A DNA stretch of 64,000 bases from Periplaneta americana (taxonomy: Eukaryota; Arthropoda; Insecta; Blattodea; Blattidae). Location of the stretch: the NCBI RefSeq assembly GCF_040183065.1, contig NC_091122.1, forward strand, positions 161,419,955-161,483,954. Direction: 5' to 3'. Shown here one piece after another: positions 48,041 through 59,560 of the stretch. The first letter of the stretch is position 1. Every line of letters starts with the position of its first letter. Under the pieces are notes generated by a model. It saw nothing but the letters and a program-made list of their open reading frames with translations. It was not told where the DNA came from and did not search any database. Made by a program: the position numbers and the translations under genes.

Positions 48041-50896
48041 TCCATTTCTTTCTTATATTTCGGGCTTGCTCCGATGTAAAGTCGTCATGGGCCGCAAAGA
48101 AACTTGGACCCGTGGTGGTAGTAACATGGGCTCTTCCCTGGGCTCATGGTACCTTGAAGGATCGCGGTGATGCCTGCGTGGAAAGGTAAAGAGATTCTGT
48201 AAGCTATAGGGTAGTTCAGGAACGACCCGAAGAGGGGCAATCTGTAGGACCGGGGCCTTAGGGCATTAATATCAATCCATTCTAGGTAGCACATTGATAT
48301 TGCTATTGATATTTATTTGTCAGTCAACTTTACAATTCACAGTTATGATGGATCTTCACATTTCTCCTTTTCGATCCACCATCCATTTAATACACACAAC
48401 TCTTTTCTGTTAATATATTCATCTGCTAAGTATTTTATTACTTTCAAATGTTCTGTTTTCACTGAATTGCTATATGTCCTTCTCTCTCTATCCTCTTCTA
48501 TTCTCTCTCATACTTAGAATGTCTCACTTCCATTTCGCGCTTACCTAGTAAATATTGCATAGGCCTATTCCTTCCTTAATAATTTGCATTATTTATATAT
48601 TTTCTTCTCTACCCTCAAATCTACCTAACCTTAATCATTTTTTTCCAGCTATTTTCTCCTACATTAATTATTGACTTTTCCCCTTTCTGTATTTTTCAAC
48701 ACTTACATCATTTTTCTATCCTCTGTTTATTTACGTATTGATCTCGTTCTCTTCGCTTCACTTCTAAATTTCCTATTTTATTACCTCTTTCCATATATTT
48801 ATTCCTATAATACTGCTACAGTTATAGTACCCCTGATACTACTCCCAACCCACAACATTGAAAAACATGAAATATCTAATTCACTGAATTACATTTCCAA
48901 TTTCTCTCTCTTCACTTCACATTAGTTCAGATGTTTTTTTCCACTTTAATTCTCTTTTATTCATTTTTGTTAGTCTATCTTATTACACTCTTATGCTATC
49001 TTCTTACATTAACACTTCCTTCTCTATTCCTATTCTACTACTTTTGCCACCCCTAACTTTCTTGCATTCACTTTTTAGCACTCTTCATTTAATAACCTCG
49101 CAAAAGCCCTATCTATTCTGTCCTCACAGTCACTAATATCTGGTATACTCTTTTTTATTTCAAGGAGTGCAGTTCGGTGGCTCCCTTGAATACCCACTTA
49201 CAGATTTATGACTTCCTACACAAACATCTCTGACAATTCCATCCTGTCCACTCGTCCCAACATTGCACAGTTGCCACAATCCTGATGACCCTCGAAATGA
49301 GACTGACGGGATTCTTGGAATTCGGAAAAGATGCGGCAACTCTGTCTCCACGTGGATTTGACGGGAGCCTGTCAATTCTTCTGAACGAGGGCTGTGATTG
49401 GTTACTGACAGGAGAAGACAAGATTTCCGTGACAGTAAGGAAGACATTTATTTATGACAACCAATTAGTAGGGGGCAGTAGAAGATCTGTCGGCAGAGTA
49501 CTTTCTATGAAACTGCACTCCATGAAAAAAATAGAGTATAGTCGCTTCATTCCTTCGCTCGTTCTTATCATGCCTTCTCTTTCATTTCCTTCATTAGTCT
49601 TGTCTGCGCTCCTGATCTCAGACACTTCCAGCTGTTTCCATAATCCTTCGTCCGCAGTATTTTGTATCTGCCTCACGTTTTGTTTTTCTCCCTGGTTTAT
49701 TCTATATAGGTAGTACATAAGGGGCAATGTTGTAATTTTTGTTGTAATTTTTCTGGAGTCATATGTTGAAAATCCTCGTCCTCCTTGCTTTAGAGAGCGC
49801 TCTTTAATAACGGCTGTTTAGTACAGGTTTCATTTCCAGCCCGCATTCTCTATTTGTAACAATAAAACGTAAAGTGTAGAATTATCGGCTTTCCCATGGG
49901 AATGGGTGTGCCCTGCCTTAATCGGTGACCTTTCACCATGATAGCTAGGGAATCCCGTTGTTTCTGAATGTCCAGTGTTGCTTAAGAATAAAAGTAAGTA
50001 TGTGGCTCCTGTAAGCTTGATAATATTGATTAGATGTCTGAGGTCCCTAATTAATGACGCAGGAATTGCAACATAGCGGAAATGCCCGATACTTTTAGTC
50101 GATATGGCAGATAATCTGATCTGGATCCCCCAAGAACAAGCGAGAATTCTTCCACTTCATTACAAACGCAGGTCTCGTCTTTTTAAACTACACAATCGGC
50201 CTGAAAATCCGGTTTTATCCTTCCTAACTTGATATCCCTCATTATTGAACTTGGAAAAGTAGCTACATCAAACCATAACAGCAAATGCAACACCGTTAAT
50301 ACCCACAAAAGCTGTTTTTCGTACTTCAAATTTTTAGTTTTACTTCAAAAAAATAGACGGTGATTCATCTGCTATCGATGACATGACAGAAATTCGATTT
50401 TAGTAGGCTATACATAGGCCTGTTATCGTCAAGTGAGGTGTACTGCCTGATAATAGATATACATATCAGCCAGAACCTCAATCAGAGGTAAAAAACATAT
50501 TAATGGTTTTTAATGAGACTTAAAATATTCCTGTTTTCCTCAATTATAAGTTGAATTTGCCACATCTTGCTTTCACCAGTTCTTTTTCGCTATCACAGGC
50601 ATGTCAAACTATTTGAAGTGGAAAGTATGACGTCAGCTTCACTCAAAATCTTTTAGATACGATTGACGTCCATGCATCGCTTTCAATTTCAAACTTGTTT
50701 CAGTGGCGGGTAGTACATAAACTCATGTTGTAAAAACAATCACTACTCCAAACATAAATTAGGATAAGATTGATAAGTCCACACACAAACTATTGAACAT
50801 TCATCTATTTAGTGATTAACTGATCGCAGACACCACTTGTTATCCACTAATGTATCAATATTCGGCAGGATTGTGTTAGTACATAGACACAGAGTA
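48041..50896. other. Unassigned region
   Basis: No gene recognised. 48060-48300 is GC-richer; 48310-49160 is T/C-rich. A 142-codon plus-strand frame at 49285-49713 has no motif I know, although the segment 49265-49510 has more even codon-like composition than its flanks. Confidence 0.4.
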
Positions 50897-50897
50897 A

Positions 50898-51215
50898 TAA
50901 TAATAATAATAATAATAATAATGATTTATTTAACCTGGCAGAGTTAAGGCCATACGGCCTTCTCTAACACTCAACCAGGAGTAAAGACTGCGTTACAAAA
51001 ACACTACAAATTTACAAATTACACTACAATTTTACACACAAAACTGAATAAGATAATAATAATAATAATAAAATATAAACAACAAATAAGAAGAAATCAG
51101 ACATAATATATAACATAAAGAAAGAAAGAAAAAAGCATAATAATATGTGAACAGCAGGTCAAAATAAATGAGGCATACAAAAAAAAAAGACAATTATTCA
51201 TTATAATAATAATAC
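50898..51215 (-). mobile_element. LINE-C 3' UTR, duplicated part
   Basis: An (ATA)n tail, then the LINE-C end (CCTGGCAGAGTTAAGGCC, hairpin with GGCCTTCTCT) and about 270 bp of UTR. Near-identical to 51240-51555, offset about 345 bp. Confidence 0.82.
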
Positions 51216-51231
51216 TAATACTAATAATAAT

Positions 51232-51239
<8 letters not shown>

Positions 51240-51269
<30 letters not shown>

Positions 51270-52075
51270 TTTATTTAACCTGGCAGAGTTAAGGCCATAC
51301 GGCCTTCTCTAACACTCAACCAGGAGTAAAGACTGCGTTACAAAAACACTACAAATTTACAAATTACACTACAATTTTGCACACAAAACTGAATAAGATA
51401 ATAATAATAAAATATAAACAACAAATAAGAAGAAATCAGACATTAATATATAACATACAGAAAGAAAGAAAAAAGCATAAGAATATGTGAACAGCAGGTC
51501 AAAATAAATGAGGCATACAAAAAAAAGACAATTATTCATAATAATAATAATAATAATCATAATAAAAATAAGAATAGTAATAATGATAATAATAATAATA
51601 CTAATAGTAGTAATAAAATAGTGCAGTACAAAGTATACAGTGAATACAATATTTCTAAGTACACACAATAAGGAAAATTAAGATTATATATAGCTCAACT
51701 TATCACATTAGAGATATAACATTATCGGAAAATATGAAAACAAAAATATAAAATAAGTTGAATATCATTAGAACATAAAAAAAATGTGAATACGTGGAAA
51801 CATGCAATACAACACTTGTCATAATAGTAAGTTAGTTTGGTAACTCATCATAAGATAATTTTCTAACTTGGATTTGAAAGAATTCAATGTTCGGCAGCCC
51901 TTGACTTCAGGCGGCAGAGAGTTCCAGTGACGAGAGTTAGCAACAGTGAAGGATGAGGAATACAGAGACGATGCGTGAAGTGGAATTTCTAGCGTCTAAT
52001 GACAAGATAACAATCATTTAACCTCGAGCGTGTAGCTGATTTACATTGATTCATTAAAAAACGGTTGAAAACAAT
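51240..52075 (-). mobile_element. LINE-C copy 2 (3' UTR and decayed RT C-terminus)
   Basis: The full 3' UTR, then on the minus strand a decayed C-terminus (51880-52075). It aligns with the FTVA.SRHWNSLPPEVKGCRT-type ending seen plus-strand at 57495. Internal (ATA)n at 51539-51610. Confidence 0.75.
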
Positions 52076-52628
52076 ATCGATGGCTCAGAAACTGTTCCGT
52101 CCATTTTACTATTTTTTTTTTTTCGGGAGAGCTATTTTAAGCTCCTGACATTCAAAGCTTCATGAAACAATTTGGAATAGCTTCATAGCAACCTTATGGA
52201 GAGGAATATTTACAATTTTGTTCGATTCATACATGCAGACAAGAACTGGAACACAATCAAACACAGATTTCTGTCTTATAAAAAGTTGGGCTTAGAACAG
52301 TCTGGTTCTCAGCCATCGATATGTCGATCCAAACATTGCAATTATACGACCTTCAACATTTTTCATATTAAAATACATTTCTATTGCCAGTAACTAGTAT
52401 GTAAATCGCTACTACATTTCCCTCATGTTTTTTATGAAACTGTTTGAAATAAATCGTTTAGTCGTCTTGTCATTTATGAAATTAAAGAATCCCAAATAAA
52501 AGAAAAAATTCCATAAAATAAGAAACACAACAATAATTTTTACATAATTACGTACTTGTGAGTTTATTTTCCCTCCTAATCTTTGCCATGGGTAACATTT
52601 AAATAACGTCTTATATTACATATTAAAC
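52076..52628. other. No recognisable gene
   Basis: No motif found. Confidence 0.45.
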
Positions 52629-52730
52629 GGAACATAATACACAATCAGCTTTATTATTCCCTTCAACAACAAAATAACCATATTCCTATTCCTTATTGAA
52701 GCTGTATCTTGTACTGTAGACAGTGCCATT
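52629..52730 (-). pseudogene. hAT BED-finger remnant
   Basis: The minus-strand frame reads RYSFNKE, stop, EYGYFVVEGNNKADCVLC. This is half of a BED-type zinc finger (aromatic-rich start and Cys-x2-Cys) as found at hAT N-termini. It aligns with KKSYFQRKWKYDYFVVEEDE at 58600-58660. Confidence 0.5.
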
Positions 52731-52864
52731 TACAAATATTCTGTAAACTGCTCGCCACTGAATGTTTACACCCTGCAGATAACGACTTGCTAAACGGAAT
52801 GAAAACAACGTCTTGGACAGGAGGTGGGGAAGTAAGAATGGTAATGTTTGATCTCTGGGGAGAA

Positions 52865-54540
52865 TAGAATAGAATGTTTTTATTTTCGCTGGCAGAGTTA
52901 AGGCCAAAAGACCTTCTCTTCCACTCAACCAGCCTTAATCAATACAATACATATTTAAATTACGAATATTTACACTACACTTAAAAGATTCTCCAGCAAT
53001 ATTCTTCAGTTAAGTTTTAACGACTAGTACATGCTTATTTAAATTTCGATAAACCTATAAGATAAAGTAATAACTTAATTTATGAGCTAATTTAATTCAA
53101 TCAATTATAATTAAGTTGAGATAGCTATAAAATGATGAGAGTTAATTTAATATAAGTTTACTAGAACTATGTTATAGGGAGAAAAAATATAAATCTAAAA
53201 TATACAGGGACATCATTTTATTTTTACTTCAATTTTTATTGTACCTGAGTTTTTGAATGTACTTCACTCCCACCCCTTCTACTAATGAAGTTCAAACGTC
53301 CTCCACACAGATCCAGGACCTCATATACAGTCATAGTAGCCTTACGGTAATAGTAAACAGTACGTTCCAGAAATATGTTCGCGTTTTCCAGTGACGAAAG
53401 CGCTTTCAATATTGAATCATTTTCGCACAGGTACTGTCGTCCATTTGCCTACGTCGTATCCCGGTTTCCCCCACCAGCTTTTATTCGCCAGCTAGTGGCT
53501 GGAGTCTCTTAGCTTCTTTCTCAGAACATTAATTTCTGTTAGGAATTGGACGTCTACGTAATATTATACAACTGTTTAAAATAACTTAAATAAAAGGGCC
53601 TCGTTAAGTAATTAACTGTCACGTGATTTCCTCCCTTTTTAAGACCCTACGACATAACCACTTGGACGATCAGTAGATAGTATGTCTAAGTAATTTTATC
53701 TTTTCGGATCGGGCAGAATTGAAGATTGAATTTACAGTACCTAAGGTACTCTTTTGTAGAGTAGGTACGGAATTATTTCAACATGAGTTACTAGTACGAA
53801 GAACGAAACTGGTAATTGCAATTAGGTACAATAGTCTATAGTGCGATAATATGCACGTTAGAACTGAAACCTGTATCGAAATGAACGGCCACCATTTTCA
53901 AAAATATGTTTAAATATCCACATTATGATTATTTTTCAATTTAACTTCATTCTCTATATTGTACGCTAATGTGCTGTAGACAGTATAATATACACTGCAT
54001 AATGAATACTTCCACATGGACAGCTCAGTTCGTGAGTAAAATCACGCATTGTTAATACTGTACTGTATTTTGATTAAACAAAAACCTAATGAAAATGATC
54101 AAACTCAAAAGCGCGATATTTCCTAGTTTACGTAAATGGATGAACTACTTTTCTTCCCTCCTATACCTAGTAAAGTGATTTGTTTATATATTACGTCAGT
54201 ATCATCGAACTCGAGTCGTGGAAGGGGGTAGCAAATGGCGTTAATCCAGAGGTATAGGCAAGTTAATATTAAAAATGTTAGTAAAAATAAAATGATGTCC
54301 CTGTATTAATCAGTAATTAATCTGTTAAGAAAGAATTTACGTAATTTTGACCCAAATAAAGTTATTGTCCAACAACCCCTTACATCACTCGGAAGCGAGT
54401 TCCAATTTCTAGCAACTGAAACTATATCGGATCAAGAATATAAAGATGTCTTGTGGTAGGGTATAATGAGTAAATTGTTATGATGAGACCTGGTGCTTAG
54501 CTGATGATATGCGGATAAATTTTGAAAACGAGAAGCCAAA
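52865..54540 (-). mobile_element. LINE-C copy 3, split by TIR element copy 3
   Basis: Pieces at 52865-53204 (3' UTR) and 54306-54540 (RT C-terminus). They match 41104-41770 closely, including CAACAACCCCTTA and GGAAGCGAGTTCCAATTTCT. The 1.1-kb TIR element sits exactly between them. Confidence 0.82.
53205..54303. mobile_element. 1.1-kb TA-flanked TIR element, copy 3 (best preserved)
   Basis: Perfect 25-bp TIRs beginning CAGGGACATCATTTTATTTT, TA on both sides (53203-53204, 54304-54305), 1099 bp. No open frame resembling a transposase. Closely matches copy 2 throughout. Confidence 0.88.
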
Positions 54541-54589
54541 TGGGAGCACATGTTTGACATCCCTGTGCTATTACCTATCCTAAATGATC

Positions 54590-54636
54590 TAGTTGTTGAT
54601 ACAACGTCGTTAAATAACTGGCTAAAATGATATTAT
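54590..54636 (+). mobile_element. SINE-2 3' fragment
   Basis: CTAGTTGTTGATACAACGTC and GTTAAATAACTGGCTAAA, the SINE-2 end without its head. Confidence 0.65.
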
Positions 54637-55394
54637 TCTTCTTTTGTTTGAAGTACAGCACGACCTTGTTACGCTAACTGAATTTCCATAGAAGCAAGAC
54701 AGGTTTATAACTTACTAGCAATCAAAAGTAAAAATGTCCACCATCACCTTCTGCACTCTTGCATTTTATCTTATTTTGCTGTTCCTAAAGAGTGTGACAG
54801 TTAAGATTGATCGTTGATAATTGGCTACACGTAGATTAATGCCAGATTTTTATCGTCTGTCATAATGATCTGCAATTAAACGTTTCATGCTTTATAATTA
54901 TGGCAAATTTAATTACTCCGTTCCAAAATATGTTACAGTAACAAACAAAACAAGGTTGATTATTGCACATGTGCGCACGAAATGTTTCGCGGTGTGGTAT
55001 TCTGTTCAGTAGTGAAGGGACTATCAGACAGTGCAGTTGTGAATGTTTCTAGTCTTCTGCAGTGCATCAAACTATAATATTTAAATAGTTCATTATGAAC
55101 AGAAATTATGAGCACCTTCTATGGTGTTCCTGTTGCAGAAAATGTAACACCAATCCAGTTAATTTTGAATAGAACATCTAAGGCTCAACAGTCGTACAAA
55201 ACGGGTTGTAATTTATTTCAGTTTTTGCGTTAATTCGCCTCTCTCAAAAGAATGTTCGTTTTTTCTTTTATTAATTTGACATCACACAGAATAAAATGCA
55301 CGTAATTTTTATGTTTTTCTTATGTCAATTTATTAATGAAATAAGTATCTAGAAGATGCATTAAAGTTACATTATATTACTGAGAACTTTAACA
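54637..55394. other. No recognisable gene
   Basis: AT-rich; no motif found. Confidence 0.45.
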
Positions 55395-55820
55395 AATCTA
55401 TACCATATTTTGGAACAGGATTAATTACATCTTTCTATACCATATTTTGGAACAGAATTAATTACATCTTTCTATACCATATTTTGGAACAGAATTAATT
55501 ACATATTTCTATACCATATTTTGGAACAGGATTAATCACATCTTTCTATACCATATTTTCGGAACAGGATTAATTACGGTACATCTTTCTATACCATATT
55601 TTAGAAACAGAATTAATTACATCTTTCTATACCATATTTTGGAACAGAATTAATTACATCTTTCTATGCCATATTTTGGAACAGGATTAATTACATCTTT
55701 CTATACCATATTTTAGAAACAGAATTAATTAAATCTTTCTATACCATATTTTGGAACAGGATTAATTACATCTTTCTATACCATAGTTTGGAACAGAATT
55801 AATTACAACTTTCTATACCA
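55395..55820. repeat. 37-bp minisatellite, about 11.5 units
   Basis: Unit: CCATATTTTGGAACAGAATT plus AATTACATCTTTCTATA. Units differ by 0-4 bases (GGATTA/GAATTA, one GGTA insertion at 55578). No spacers, so it is not CRISPR-like. Confidence 0.93.
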
Positions 55821-55905
55821 TTAAGCATACAGAGAAATAATTTATTACAGTTGTATGAACACTGTGTTCATACAACTGTAATAAATTATTTCTCTGTATG
55901 CTTAA
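55821..55905. repeat. Perfect 85-bp palindrome
   Basis: Arms 55821-55862 and 55864-55905, 42 bp each with no mismatch, around a single central T at 55863. Starts TTAAGCATACAGAGAAATAA. Directly abuts the minisatellite. Confidence 0.95.
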
Positions 55906-56278
55906 TATCTCATTTATGAACACTGTTGAATTTGACCTTAAGTGTGTAAACTTTTGTATACCATATTGTGGAACACAGGAAGTAATATATTACGTTCTAT
56001 TAAATGCTTGCAAACCTGTCACAAAATATCAGATAGAGTTCAGCGTTGTTCGACTACAATTTACTTCGTTATGTTTCAGTGGTATCGCTTGTGGTTAATA
56101 AGTCTGGTTATCTTAGTTTTCATTCAAGAGAGAAAGTTGAGTTGTCTGCCATAATACAGTAGATGTCTCTTATTGTGGTGTATAAGGCTTCACTCACACG
56201 GACCACAACTTTGCGATTATTTAGCAGTTATGTGTAGTTGTGTTGTGGGCGGTCAGGAATTAGTATGGAAACAGATAG
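55906..56278. other. No recognisable gene
   Basis: Contains TCACACGGACCACAA at 56197-56211, repeated at 56703-56717 beyond the next MITE. Confidence 0.45.
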
Positions 56279-56694
56279 TATAGTCCCGTCGCTCTAATTT
56301 CCGGTAGCCAATCACGTTGCAGGTCGGCTACATTTAAACGCGTGCGTCATGTGATTCGCTGATGAAGACGTTACGCATTTCCTAAGGCTCGATAAATACT
56401 TAATATAATTGCCCGCCATTTTGGCTCTTTCGTTGACGTTCGCAGAAAGCACACGAGGACGTTATTTACCGCGCAATTATTTGCTGAATTACAGTGCGTT
56501 TGATTTATTATCATAGGAGCTTCGACATGATAATGTTTAACGGTGCGGCAAATAGATTCCTCGTCTGGTAGCTCGGCGACGAAAGAACAAAAATGGCGAA
56601 CGATACTACATACCTAGACTTTATAGAGCCTTCACTTCCTAAGACGTAAGCAAAGAGGAGGAGTCACGCCGGGAATAACAGCGTCGCGACTATA
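56279..56694. mobile_element. MITE, 416 bp, CpG-containing
   Basis: TIRs TATAGTCCCGTCGCTCTAAT and TATAGTCGCGACGCTGTTAT, then TTCCGG / TCCCGG (21 of 26). Much richer in CpG than its surroundings. I recall very similar repeats in other insects, but cannot verify this here. Non-coding. Confidence 0.65.
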
Positions 56695-57494
56695 GTAATT
56701 CACACGGACCACAAACTGAAGTCATTGTCGAAGTCTGTCGCAATGAGTCGTCAGAATTGTCGTTGTCGGTGGTCGAGTGCAACTCACATAGAGCGACATG
56801 CCGACCACTCGCCAACCACTCGCCACCGACGCTTTCTAAACTGCCGACGGCAAATAGTTAAGCTTACGGTGTTGTGTATATTGTATACTTCTTTCAATTT
56901 TGTATATACTACAATACTTTGGTGTATTTGTACCGGTATTGTTCTTTATCTCGTAGTTTTGCTCTTGGTTCAGTGTTAGACAAGGCCCTGTGACAGGTTT
57001 CCAGAACCCGCAAGTAGGGGAAATACAATGTCAGCCTCACTCCACTTCTACTGGGGATGATACACTTCTGCGTAGAGTTGTTCACATTCTTTGCGTGTGG
57101 AAGGTCCATCAGTGGCGGCACTGAAATTTTCAAAAAGGATTGTAATAAAGTCATTTATAATTTTTTATTGTATTTATAATGCGTTATGTTGTTTCAAGGT
57201 TTACGATTATGCTAGATTTTCTGTCGGTAGTTTCTTTGAGATTTCTTTACACCTAGCCTGCTTTAGATTTTCCAAAACTTTCCTTCTATCTTCGCTTACG
57301 GAAACATAAATTTGTAGCATTTAAGTAATGAACTTTGAAAATTAATATAAATGTCACTATTCATTTCAATACAAAATGAACACAACGAGTGATGTCCTTA
57401 ATTTAACAGTATATTTGTCCGATTCCACAATTTTTCTCGCTTTCATAATTTAAATACTCGGTCACAATATGATAACACGCTAGAAATACCACTC
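56695..57494. other. No recognisable gene
   Basis: GC-richer at 56700-56860; no supported exon. Confidence 0.4.
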
Positions 57495-58170
57495 TACACA
57501 TCATCTCTGTATTCCTCATCTTTCACTGTTTCTAGTTCCCGTCACTGAAATTCTCTGCCGCCTGAAGTCAAGGGCTGCCGAACTTAAATTTCTTTTAAAT
57601 GTAAATTAGAATAATATCTTATGATGAGTTGTCAGACATAACGCGTTGCAAATATTTAATACAAATTATTCCACTATAGGCCTATTTATTTATATTTTTA
57701 TTGTGTAATCATTTAAATCGTGTTTATTTATCACTTAACACCAATATGTATCCCACTGTGTTGTTTTTTATTATTTTTTATTATTAGTCTATTCATTTAT
57801 TGTGTACATTAAATTCAATTGTCGGTTTCTGGTATAATTATGTGAATCTACTTGTAATTTAATACTAATATGTATACTAATGTGTTTATTTTTATTTTTA
57901 CTGTGTACATTTTTTATTGAATTATCGGCTTCTGTTTTTGTGTGATTCGTATTTGATTCTAACAACATTAATATGTATTTCACTATGTTTATTTTTATTT
58001 TACGTGGTAAATTTTTATGTAACTACCTCTTATGATCTCATTATGTACCTAAATTGGATCAGTATATAATTACTTAATTCCGATCCAGTTTTATGTTCAA
58101 CTATGTAAGCAAGTTTTAATCCTGGTTGAGTGTAAGAGAAGGCCTTACTGCCTTAACTCTGCCAACTTAA
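57495..58170 (+). mobile_element. LINE-C copy 4 (3' end)
   Basis: Plus strand: a decayed C-terminus (TATTCCTCATCTTTCACTGT ... CTGCCGCCTGAAGTCAAGGG) matching 51880-51980 inverted. A 600-bp UTR follows, then the 3' hairpin AGAGAAGGCCTTACTGCCTT and AACTCTGCC. Confidence 0.75.
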
Positions 58171-58178
58171 ATAAAGCC

Positions 58179-58243
<65 letters not shown>
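58171..58243. repeat. Self-complementary (AAT)n/(ATT)n tail
   Basis: About 12 AAT units directly followed by about 10 ATT units. Confidence 0.92.
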
Positions 58244-58248
<5 letters not shown>

Positions 58249-58251
58249 TAC

Positions 58252-58673
58252 CCGAAAGTTTGTCTATTCCATAATCCTCAATAAGATGGGCTTTGTTGAA
58301 ATATCGTTTAATATTGAAATGACGAGTAGAAATAAATTGGATGTTGTTATGTTTTATTTAACGACGCTCGCAACTGCAGAGGTTATATCAGCGTCGCCGA
58401 ATGTGCCGGAATTTTATCCCGCAGGAGTTATTTTACATGCCAATAAATCTACTGACATGAGCCTGTCGCATTTAAGCACACTTAAATGCCATCGACCTGG
58501 CCCGGGATCGAACCCGCAACCTTGGGCATAGAAGGCCAGCGGTAATAAATTGGATGATGGGACGCAGTGAACAAACAATTCTTTCGTCTTCTTCAACAAC
58601 AAAATAATCATATTTCCATTTCCTTTGGAAGTATGATTTCTTCACGGATTTAGATTTTCCCATGTTCCAGTTC
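58252..58673 (-). pseudogene. hAT N-terminal BED-finger exon, interrupted by a SINE
   Basis: Minus strand. ATG at 58671-58673, reading MGKSKSVKKSYFQRKWKYDY then FVVEEDERIVCS. After the SINE the frame resumes with STRHFNIKRYFNKAHLIEDY and GIDKLSG. The Cys and the NIKR.....H spacing match a BED zinc finger, the DNA-binding N-terminus of hAT/ZBED transposases. A GTAAGT 5' splice-site-like sequence (58251-58246) follows, so this may be a first coding exon. One Cys of the finger is unclear at the SINE junction. Downstream exons are not seen. Confidence 0.6.
58344..58543 (-). mobile_element. SINE-3 copy 2 with perfect 13-bp TSD
   Basis: AATAAATTGGATG at 58331-58343 and 58544-58556. Minus-strand B box GGGTTCGATCCCGG; the A-box end is shortened. 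Body GGGATAAAATTCCGGCACAT and end ACGACGCTCGC complement. Confidence 0.85.
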
Positions 58674-59084
58674 TCTTCAAACTGCAGTACGTGTATTGTG
58701 TACCTGCCGCCGCGAGGATGAATGTTGATATAGCCGAGCGTAACTAGGTAGAACGCTTTTACCACACTAGTAGAAAAGGTGAGTACTGTCCACATTTCAC
58801 GAGATGATCCGTGCAAGGAATGCAAGGTTTTCCCCCACTCTCAAACCAATCATCGAGACAGAACCGGTTTGTGTGCTCTAAACTTTAGCTATCAACTACA
58901 GTGAAAACATTGTCCCTCAGTAAAACATTAACTTTGTATCCGGATTATTAATTCATACAGGCTACATATTATACATTTAATATCTATAATTAAGTTAATT
59001 ACGGAAAGCAATTATTCAGTGACAGTGTTATACTACACCAGTCAATGTAAATATTATATTTTTGGTTTACAATATAGTAATTAA

Positions 59085-59085
<1 letters not shown>
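58674..59085. other. Presumed 5' flank of the hAT exon
   Basis: Shares GATCATC(T)CGTGAA.TGTGGACAGTA (58783-58808, minus strand) with 60061-60088 (plus strand). No coding frame. Confidence 0.4.
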
Positions 59086-59148
<63 letters not shown>

Positions 59149-59173
59149 GCTACTAATAATAATAATAATAATA
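59086..59173. repeat. (ACT)n-(AAT)n compound microsatellite
   Basis: About 21 TAC/ACT units then about 7 AAT units. Confidence 0.93.
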
Positions 59174-59457
59174 ATTTAATTTATTAATTTAATTATTTAA
59201 TTTATTAAGATTTTTTTAATATATAGAAGTTAAAATTTTTACGAGTATAATGCTGCATGTTATTTAAATGAAATATTAAAGCTTCATATATACTTTTGAG
59301 CTAACTAAAGTTTTTAATTTGTTCCCCTCTAGAAGTCACGCCCGTGGTTAACTGAAGTTATTGTAAGTTTCAGTAATTTAATGTTGACATTATGAGAATA
59401 TTATTAAGTCAGTATAAATGAAATTAGTATTAAATTACAAAAAATAAATAAATACCT

Positions 59458-59560
59458 GCATATTTAGCAGCCCTTTCTGTGGCATTCATCAAAGGACACA
59501 ATAATCTCTTCTGCCTTGCTTCTTCATCACACATCTTTATTACATTCGCTATACTTTATC
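59458..59560 (-). pseudogene. Possible transposase N-terminal (HTH) exon fragment
   Basis: The minus-strand frame reads ANVIKMCDEEARQKRLLCPL then MNATERAAKYAG, followed by GTATTT, a possible splice donor. The ERAA..TG-type helix-turn-helix pattern resembles N-termini of insect IS630/Tc1-mariner-type proteins. Weak and short. Confidence 0.3.

Noticed and set aside
49285-49713. 142-codon plus-strand frame as a host gene
   Set aside because: No motif, no splice context and an antisense frame of similar length; insufficient evidence.
55395-55820. CRISPR-like repeat array
   Set aside because: Units are contiguous 37-bp tandem copies without unique spacers, and the context is an insect genome.
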